64,000 nt of DNA from Pratylenchus scribneri (taxonomy: Eukaryota; Nematoda; Chromadorea; Rhabditida; Pratylenchidae): the NCBI GenBank assembly GCA_030063045.1, contig JAQSEB010000059.1, positions 2,914,001-2,978,000 of the forward strand. Direction: 5' to 3'. The notes under the pieces were generated by a model, which saw only the letters and a program-made list of their open reading frames with translations, was not told the DNA's origin and searched no databases. A program made the translations under genes and the position numbers. This document shows, one piece after another, positions 57,016-64,000 of the stretch (within the stretch, counting starts at the first letter, position 1; the number at the start of each line of letters is the position of its first letter).

Positions 57016-57371
57016 CCCCATCCGCTGCGTAAATTTTTTATGTTTTTTGACAAAATTTTATTACGCTTTCTTTTGAGAAAAAGTGAACGAGCGGATGTAG
57101 AATAGAAAAATGAGAGAAGAAAGAGAGAAAGTAAACAAAATAGCATAGCATGATAACTAATACGCTCAAATCAACATTTTTTATTTCTATTTAATACGCG
57201 AAATCCCGACTCCCGACGCCGACGATTTCCTTTGCTATTCTCACTGCTTATATTTTAGTGTACCTATTTATATGTAATGTAAGGTTCACTAATTTATCGA
57301 TCCACAATATATTTTTTAACAATTTATGAATATTAATCTATAATAATTAAATTATTGAATTTTTCCAGATT
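57016..57371. other. Promoter region of UGGT
   Basis: AT-rich sequence between the foldback element and the UGGT start codon. TTTTCCAG at 57361-57368 immediately before the ATG at 57372 would serve as a splice or trans-splice acceptor. Confidence 0.4.
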
Positions 57372-60300
57372 ATGATGGGAATCCAATCATCTGGATCTTT
57401 TATAAGAATTTATTTGACTTTTTATTGTTTAATTTTATTTACTACAATTGGTGGATTTGCTGATAAATTGATAAGCAGCTCACTTGATGCCAATTGGGTG
57501 CACACTTCTTTAATCGCAGAAGCAAGGTTAACAAAAATCGAAATAAAAAATGAAATCGAATTTCAGTGAATTCCTAGCAAATGAAGATGTTAACAATAAC
57601 AAAGTATTTTGGGAGTTAATTGACAAATTATGCGAGGACAATGAAACCAACTATGAGGAAATTAATCAAAAGGATGAATTCAATCAAGCACTGGCCCTGG
57701 CTACTCAATTTTTATCAGACGGTTCAAGCAGTGTTCCGCTTCTTCGATTTGCTTTGTCCCTTCGTTTATACTCTCCTCGAGTAGAACTTCATCGCCAAGT
57801 AATATTATTATAATTTAAATGTAATTACAAAAATTATTAAGATTTCCCGCGTATTGCCATCCTTGAGAGCATCAAATTGTCAGCAAAATGAATTCTTTTA
57901 TCAAATTAATGGTCAAATTTCGTGTAAATATTCAGAAATTGGCCAACTTTTGGAGAATGTAAATCAAAGGTTAAAATATTTTAATTAATACAAATGAATT
58001 TGACTGAATTTAAAGGGAACAAACTTCGGTCTATTCAATCGATCACATCTTCCCATCCACATCAAAATCGAATTCGGCATCGGCACTCCCCGTTGTTATT
58101 CTTTATGCTGATTTGAGCAAACCAAAAACTTTTCAACAATTCCATAAATATTTCAAACAATTGGCTGTTGAAGAACAAATTAAATATTTATTCAGGCATT
58201 TTGACGGGAATGTAAGTGCAAATTCCTTTATTTTTTCTTATTTTAATTTCCTCCACCAGAATTCAACTTCTCTTCCATTTTTGTCCCTTTCCGGCTATGG
58301 CGTTGAATTGGCCATCAAAAGCACAGAATACAAAGCAATCGATGATTCCAGTGCCAAAAATAACAACGAAGAAAATGAGGCACCAACAAATCTTCATGGA
58401 TTTAATTTCCAAACACTCAGGTTTAGCCAAAAACAAAATTAATATATTCGAAATTTTATAGGAATAAATATATTCATTTACGGGATCAATTGAGTCAATT
58501 TAAAATGCATTTATCGGAATTGGACGAATTGGCCCCGCTGAAACAATGGGAAATTGCCGATATTGGAATGCAGGTTTGGTGGATGGAATTTATACTCTAA
58601 TAAATTAATTTTTAAGGCTTCTCAACGAATAATGGAAGTCTCGCCGGATGAGGCCATTCCTTTGCTGGTAGATTTGGCACAGAATTTTCCGATCCGAGCA
58701 AGGTTGAAAATAAATTAATTAATTTTTAATATAAATTTATTCTATTTTAGGTCATTGGCTCAAACAAAAGTGCGCCAATCATTCCGGGAGGAAATTTCCA
58801 TGAATCAACAACAATGGGGACAAGAATTGGAGATGGGGGAGGGCGAATCATCGCTTTGGATTAATGGAATTCCAATGGGGCAGGACATCGAATCGATGGA
58901 TATTTTCCAACTTTTCCAAATATTACGGCAAGAACAAAGATTGGCCCATGAATTCATGGAATTGGGTTTAAAGGTTTGGTTTTAAACCACAATTTTGGTT
59001 TATAAATGAAATAATTCAGCGAGAATATCAATCAATTTTGCAATTAATGGATTTGGCGGAAGAAAAGCCGGGAACATGGGCAATTGATTTTCGGGATGCA
59101 AAACCAGAATGGTTGAATAATTTGGACAAAGACAAACAATATTCGGATTGGTGAGTGATGGCAAAAATGCAATAAAATATTTTAAATCCATCAATTTTAA
59201 GGGGCAATAGTGTTCGTCTTCTTCTTCAGCCATATTTTCCTGGAATGATTCGGCCAATTGCACGAAATTTGTTCACATTGGTATAAAATAAATATATTTT
59301 TTTATTTATTTTATTTCAGATTTGCATTTTGGACCCATCTGCGCCCGAATCGAGGAATTTGCTAAAAATGGCATTTTCATTTTACTCCCACAATGTTCCA
59401 TTGAGAATTGGATTTATTTTTGTTTTGAATGATTCGGCCACCGCAAATGGACTAAATGACCTCGGCGTTGCTTTATTCAACATTTATCAATTTGTGAAGA
59501 CTGAAAAGAGTCCGGCCAAAGCAATTCATTTCCTTCAAAAAGTAAAATTTCTCATCAAAAAATTAATTTATTTATTTTTGTATTTAGATTTTTGATGAAT
59601 TTGGCGATTCAATGGATTTAAATGGAATTCATCAATTCTTCAAAAAACATTACACCGACCAAGAAATCGACGAAGTTTTTGGCTCAAATTCGGATTATTT
59701 AAATGGAAGGGAAGAAGGAATGAAATTTTACCGGCGAAGTGGACTCCAAAAATTGCCAACAATTTTGGTGAACGGCGTCCCACTGGACCATTCGGTGATC
59801 GATTCTGGCAAACGATTTGAGGAAGGAGTGATTGTGGCGGTGATGCGCCAGACAAATTCGCTTCAAAGGGCAGTGGTGGCCGGCAAATTGACGGACAAGG
59901 AAAATGTCCAAAATTGGATTATGTCCCAACCGGATGTACTGAATCGACTAAATCCGCAATTATTGGGCGGAGATGGAAATGAATTGAATTTGAAAAAGAA
60001 AATTATGATGAAAATGACCGAACAAGAATGCCAAAATGATGAAAAATTGGATGAAATTAAGTAAAACTAAATTAATTAATTAATTTTAAATTTAATCTTA
60101 TTTTTTAGTGATGAACAAATTGGAAATTGCATTTTAAGGCAGCAACGATATTTGATTAGATCCGATGAAAGGGCAGAAAACGATGAACCATTTTGGCTGA
60201 CTATTTGGATTGTGGCCGATTTTGAGACGGAAAAAGGCCGAAAATTGCTGCAAAATGGATTAAAAGCATTGAAAAAGAGCAACAATATTCGGCTGGGAAT

Positions 60301-63300
60301 TGTGCAAAATGGGAAGGATGGGCCAATTTCGCTTTTGATTGATTCAATCCTGAATCGACTTTCATCGACGGCCGCAAAACAAACATTGAATAAATTATTA
60401 TTGGCTGAGGAAAAATTGGAGGAAACATTTTTGAACAATGAAAAAGACAAAAAAATGAAGAAATTATTGGAAAAAATTGGTGGCCATGGAATTAATATGG
60501 ATCAAATATTGACGGAATTGAATGGCCAAAAAGGACGAAAAAGACTGAAAATGCAATGGGAATTTGCCAAAAGAAAATTGGAATTGGCCAACGGACAAAT
60601 GGCAATAATGGCAAATGGAATTGTTTATGGGCCATTGGAAGAGGATGAACAATTCGAAATGGAGGATTTTGGCCTAATTGAGAAATTGGCCGAAAGAAAA
60701 GGGGCAAAAAAAGTGGCCAAATTTGTGGAAGAATGGAAAAAAGAGGTTTCGAAATTAAATTTAAAATATTAAAAATAAATTTATTTGAAGAATGAAATTA
60801 AAATGGATCCATCGGATTTGGTGTTTGGAATTCTTTCGGCAGTGCAAAATTATGCGGTCCCCAAAAGACGGCAATCCGTGGAAATTCAAATGGAATTTGA
60901 AAGGTTTTATAAGGAAAATTAATTTGTAAAATATTTTTTGCAGTGTTTTGAATTTATTGGCCGAAGATGAAAATCGTCCAGTTTTGGAAATCACCGCCAT
61001 CATTGACCCATTGTCTCGTTCCGCTCAAAAATTGGCTCCAATCCTCCAAATTTTGTTGAAAGTTTTGAATGCGGATTTGCGATTGGCAATGAATCCAAAA
61101 CAAAGATTGAGTGAATTACCAATAAAAAGGTACAAAATTAAATTAATATTTAAATTAATATAATTTTAAAGATTTTATCGATTTGTTCTTCGGGATGAGC
61201 CGGCATTTGGCCCTACGGGACAATTATTGGACAATATTGCCCAATTCCAGGATTTGCCCCAAAAACAATTACTGACGATGAATTTGATTGTCCCGGATGG
61301 ATGGATGGTTCAACCAATTCAGGCCGAAATTGATTTGGACAATATTCGAATTGACATGGTTTTTTTTTAAATTGAATATTTGAATTTAAATTAAAATTAA
61401 TTTTTTAGGCATCCAAAGATATTTTTGCCAAATTTCAATTACGGCATATCCTCTTGGAAGGACATTGTTTCGATGAGCAGAGTGGGAATCCCCCGAGAGG
61501 ACTTCAATTTGTTTTGGGCACAAAAGGGGATGAGGCCATTTTCGACACAATTGTGATGGCCAATTTGGGCTATTTCCAATTGAAAGCCGGGCCAGGTTAA
61601 AATTAAAATCAATTTAATTAATTATTTAATTGATTTTTTAGGTGCATGGATTTTGAGATTGAGAGAAGGAAAATCGAAGGAAATTTATGAATTGAAGGGA
61701 AGTGTGGATGCGGAAAAGGAATTGGGGGAAAATAATGGAAAAGTGGAAGAATTGATGGAAATGCGAATTTTGGTATGAAAATTAATTAATTTTAATTAAT
61801 TTAAAAAATTATCTTTTTAGATTGATAGTTTTTCTGGGAAAACAATTCGAATGAAAGTGGCCAAAAGAAAAGGAATGGAAAAAAGGAATTTGTTGACGGA
61901 AGAGGGTGAGGGGAAAGAAGAAAATGGGCCATTATTTGATGAGGACGAGGATGAAGGCGGGGAAGAGTCAATTTGGTCAAATTTGGCACCCAAAAAAGTG
62001 GTCAAAAAATTATCAAGGTAAAATTCTGTGAATTGATTAATTCTTGTAAAATTATTTGGTAACAATAGTGCTCTTGGCATTCTATTTTTACTGCTCTTTA
62101 GCTTTCGCTGGTTAGAGTTTATATAGAAGATTTAACCATTCAACTAAAAACAACAATTTTAGCTTAGTGGTTTGATGCTTTTTTTGTAAAATTTAAGTCT
62201 CGGGTTCGAACCCTCTCCGAGATGATTGTCAATTTTTATATATTCTAGTTACATTTCAAGTAAAAAATATAATTTTTATTTTTTTAGCAAAATATTGGGC
62301 GGAGAGAAATATGAAGTGATAAATATATTTTCATTGGCATCCGGACATTTATATGAACGTTTTCTACGGATAATGATGCTTTCGGTTTTGAAAAACACAA
62401 AATATCCAGTCAAATTTTGGCTTCTCAACAATTATTTGTCACCTCAATTTCGGGTAAATTTGTGATTATTTTGGAATTAATTAAATTTAATTAAGGAATC
62501 ATTGCCAATTTTGGCCAATCATTATGGATTCCAATATCAATTAATTGAATATAAATGGCCACGGTGGTTGCATCAACAAACCGAAAAACAAAGGGTCATG
62601 TGGGGGTAAGTGGAAATTGGATGAAATAATTTATATTTATTTAGGTATAAAATTCTGTTTTTGGATGTTCTTTTCCCATTGGATGTGAAGAAAATTATTT
62701 TTGTTGATGCAGACCAAGTTGTCCGGTAAAATCAAATAATAAATAAATTAATTTAAAATTATTTAAAGGACGGATATGATGGAATTGATGGAATATGATT
62801 TGAAAGGAGCCCCTTATGGGTTTGAATAATATAATTTTTATTACCAAAAATATAACTAATTCACAGATATACACCATTTTGTGAGAGCCGAACATCAATG
62901 GATGGATTTCGATTCTGGAAAAGTGGATATTGGGCATCACATTTGGCCGGCAGAAAATATCATATTAGTGCACTTTATGTGGTTGATTTGGTCAAATTTA
63001 GGTGGGAAAATGATTTTAATTTAATAATTTCGGATTTTTATAGGCAAATCGCGGCCGGTGACCGTCTTCGAGGCCAATACCAAGGATTAAGCGCCGATCC
63101 AAATTCATTGGCCAATTTGGATCAAGATTTGCCGAATAATATGATTCATCAAGTGAGAGGGAATATAAATAAATAAATAGAATAATTTTACAGGTTCGAA
63201 TTCATTCATTGCCGCAAGAATGGCTTTGGTGTGAAACATGGTGCGATGATGCTTCAAAAGGGAATGCAAAAACAATCGATTTGGTGCAAATTTTAATTCA

Positions 63301-63495
63301 TTTTTTTTATCATTCCATTCCATCAATTTTAAGTGTAATAATCCGCAAACAAAAGAGCCAAAATTGGATTCAGCAATGAGAATATTGCCGGAATGGATTG
63401 GATTTGACAATGAAATTCGGAAAATTCTGGAAAAAACAGCTAAAAATGATGATAATGTCGATCAGCCTGGAGGCGATGCCCACGAAGAACTCTGA
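57372..63495 (+). CDS. uggt-1: UDP-glucose:glycoprotein glucosyltransferase (UGGT)
   Basis: The ER folding sensor that re-glucosylates misfolded N-glycoproteins so that calnexin/calreticulin rebinds them. The start [20 protein letters not shown] is a signal peptide, then [20 protein letters not shown], the conserved UGGT N-terminus. Four thioredoxin-like domains and two beta-sandwiches follow over about 20 exons ([96 protein letters not shown]). The C-terminal GT24 domain is strongly conserved: [60 protein letters not shown] (DxD), [40 protein letters not shown] and [17 protein letters not shown]. It ends in the ER-retrieval signal HEEL. One intron (about 62019-62287) is long because it holds a SINE. 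Confidence 0.96.
62092..62275 (+). mobile_element. tRNA-derived SINE, copy 2, in a UGGT intron
   Basis: It matches 17761-17975 over most of its length (for example TTTAACCATTCAACTAAAAA is identical). An A-box-like TAGCTTAGTGG starts at 62160 and a perfect B-box-like GGGTTCGAACCC lies near 62202. CTCGG and CCGAG flank the B-box and can pair. Same orientation as the host gene. Confidence 0.7.
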
Positions 63496-63733
63496 CAAAG
63501 CGAAGAACCAGAACCATCCAACAAACATTTCATTCCATTTTTCATAATTCATCAGGATAATAATCAAATAATTATTTTTGTAAATCTAATTAATTATAAT
63601 GATATTTAATTCCCATTATTGTTGTTTGTTAATGTTATCCTCAACAACCTTACCGGTAATTGTCGATAAAATGAAATTTGATGAATTTTAATTTAATAAA
63701 AGAATAAAAACAAAAGAGTGATTGATCCACTGA
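63496..63733. other. Convergent intergenic spacer
   Basis: UGGT (plus) and the right-edge gene (minus) end toward each other. AATAAA-like signals occur near 63696 and 63702. Nothing else is seen. Confidence 0.4.
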
Positions 63734-64000
63734 TCACTTTGTATCCTTTTTTCTATGCAAATTTTTAATCATATCCAATAGATCCACTTCCGTGCCCTTA
63801 TCATTCCCATCCATTCCATTATCCATCAGCCATATTTTTCCATCCGGTGATTTTTCTAATCTCAATTGATCATCCTCCGCCACATTTGATGGCATTTGAG
63901 TTGTTGTTGTTATGGGAATTTGAGTTGTATTTAGCAAATCTCGACAATAACAATAAGGCGCAATTTCATGTTTTTTATGGTCAACACATTTTGCCTGTTC
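63734..64000 (-). CDS. C-terminal end of an unknown protein (runs off the right edge)
   Basis: An open frame from the window edge to a stop at 63734 reads EQAKCVDHKKHEIAPYCYCR, then DLLNTTQIPITTTTQMPSNV, an Asp/Glu-rich segment (EDDQLRLEKSPDGKIWLMDN) and a basic end (LHRKKDTK). The cysteine spacing C-x11-C-x-C followed by a Thr-rich stretch suggests an extracellular or luminal domain with a mucin-like linker, but I do not recognise the family. The start and most of the gene lie outside. Confidence 0.5.
   Translation of the reverse strand, partial: EQAKCVDHKKHEIAPYCYCRDLLNTTQIPITTTTQMPSNVAEDDQLRLEKSPDGKIWLMDNGMDGNDKGTEVDLLDMIKNLHRKKDTK

Noticed and set aside
56404..57076. Similar frames on opposite strands, each about 70-110 residues
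   Set aside because: They are mirror images produced by the two arms of the foldback element, with no independent coding evidence.

Overview
This window looks like nuclear DNA from a nematode. Four things point that way. Introns are many, very short (mostly 40-60 bp) and AT-rich. Genes are densely packed on both strands. Many families are typical of nematodes: a transthyretin-like protein, a supplementary-type nuclear hormone receptor, an innexin, ShKT domains, a MIG-18-like secreted domain, a Fer-like SH2/kinase and a glutamyl-tRNA synthetase not fused to prolyl-tRNA synthetase. Non-coding DNA is about 70% AT. I cannot fix the species. No plant-cell-wall enzyme or other lifestyle marker is visible.

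Layout. 0-10 kb: the N-terminal half of an SLC4 anion/bicarbonate transporter (-), a transthyretin-like protein (+), an EGF-like membrane ligand of LIN-3 type (-), a 45-bp minisatellite, a truncated SH2/tyrosine kinase (-) and a small proline/glutamine-rich membrane protein (+). 9-21 kb: glutamyl-tRNA synthetase and PIG-T (+, possible operon), then SMARCE1/BAF57 and nucleoporin NUP133 (-). One long NUP133 intron holds a hAT-type MITE and a tRNA-derived SINE. 21-33 kb: ARL8, an innexin and a nuclear receptor (+), then ISCA1 and the PP2A scaffold subunit (-). 33-34 kb: a nested pair of non-autonomous DNA transposons. 34-41 kb: an RBM28-like protein (-), LACTB2 (+) and a protein with three tandem Plus3 (RTF1-type) domains (+). 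41-50 kb: an M13 metallopeptidase with two N-terminal ShKT domains (-) that hosts a small opposite-strand gene in an intron, then MFSD8/CLN7 (+) and an SLC52 riboflavin transporter (-). 50-57 kb: a run of small secreted proteins (+) broken by a 38-bp minisatellite, a possible peptide-hormone precursor, and a large foldback element. 57-64 kb: UDP-glucose:glycoprotein glucosyltransferase (+), with a second SINE copy in an intron, and the 3' end of an unknown gene (-).

Most conserved genes do general housekeeping: translation, GPI anchoring, chromatin, nuclear pore, lysosome, ER quality control and PP2A signalling. The less ordinary items are the triple-Plus3 protein, the ShKT-ShKT-M13 peptidase, the EGF ligand, the kinase that has lost its N-lobe, the dibasic peptide precursor and several well-delimited mobile elements. 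All gene models were spliced by eye, using GT/AG boundaries, reading phase and family alignment from memory. Exon edges are therefore approximate, and no database search was run.
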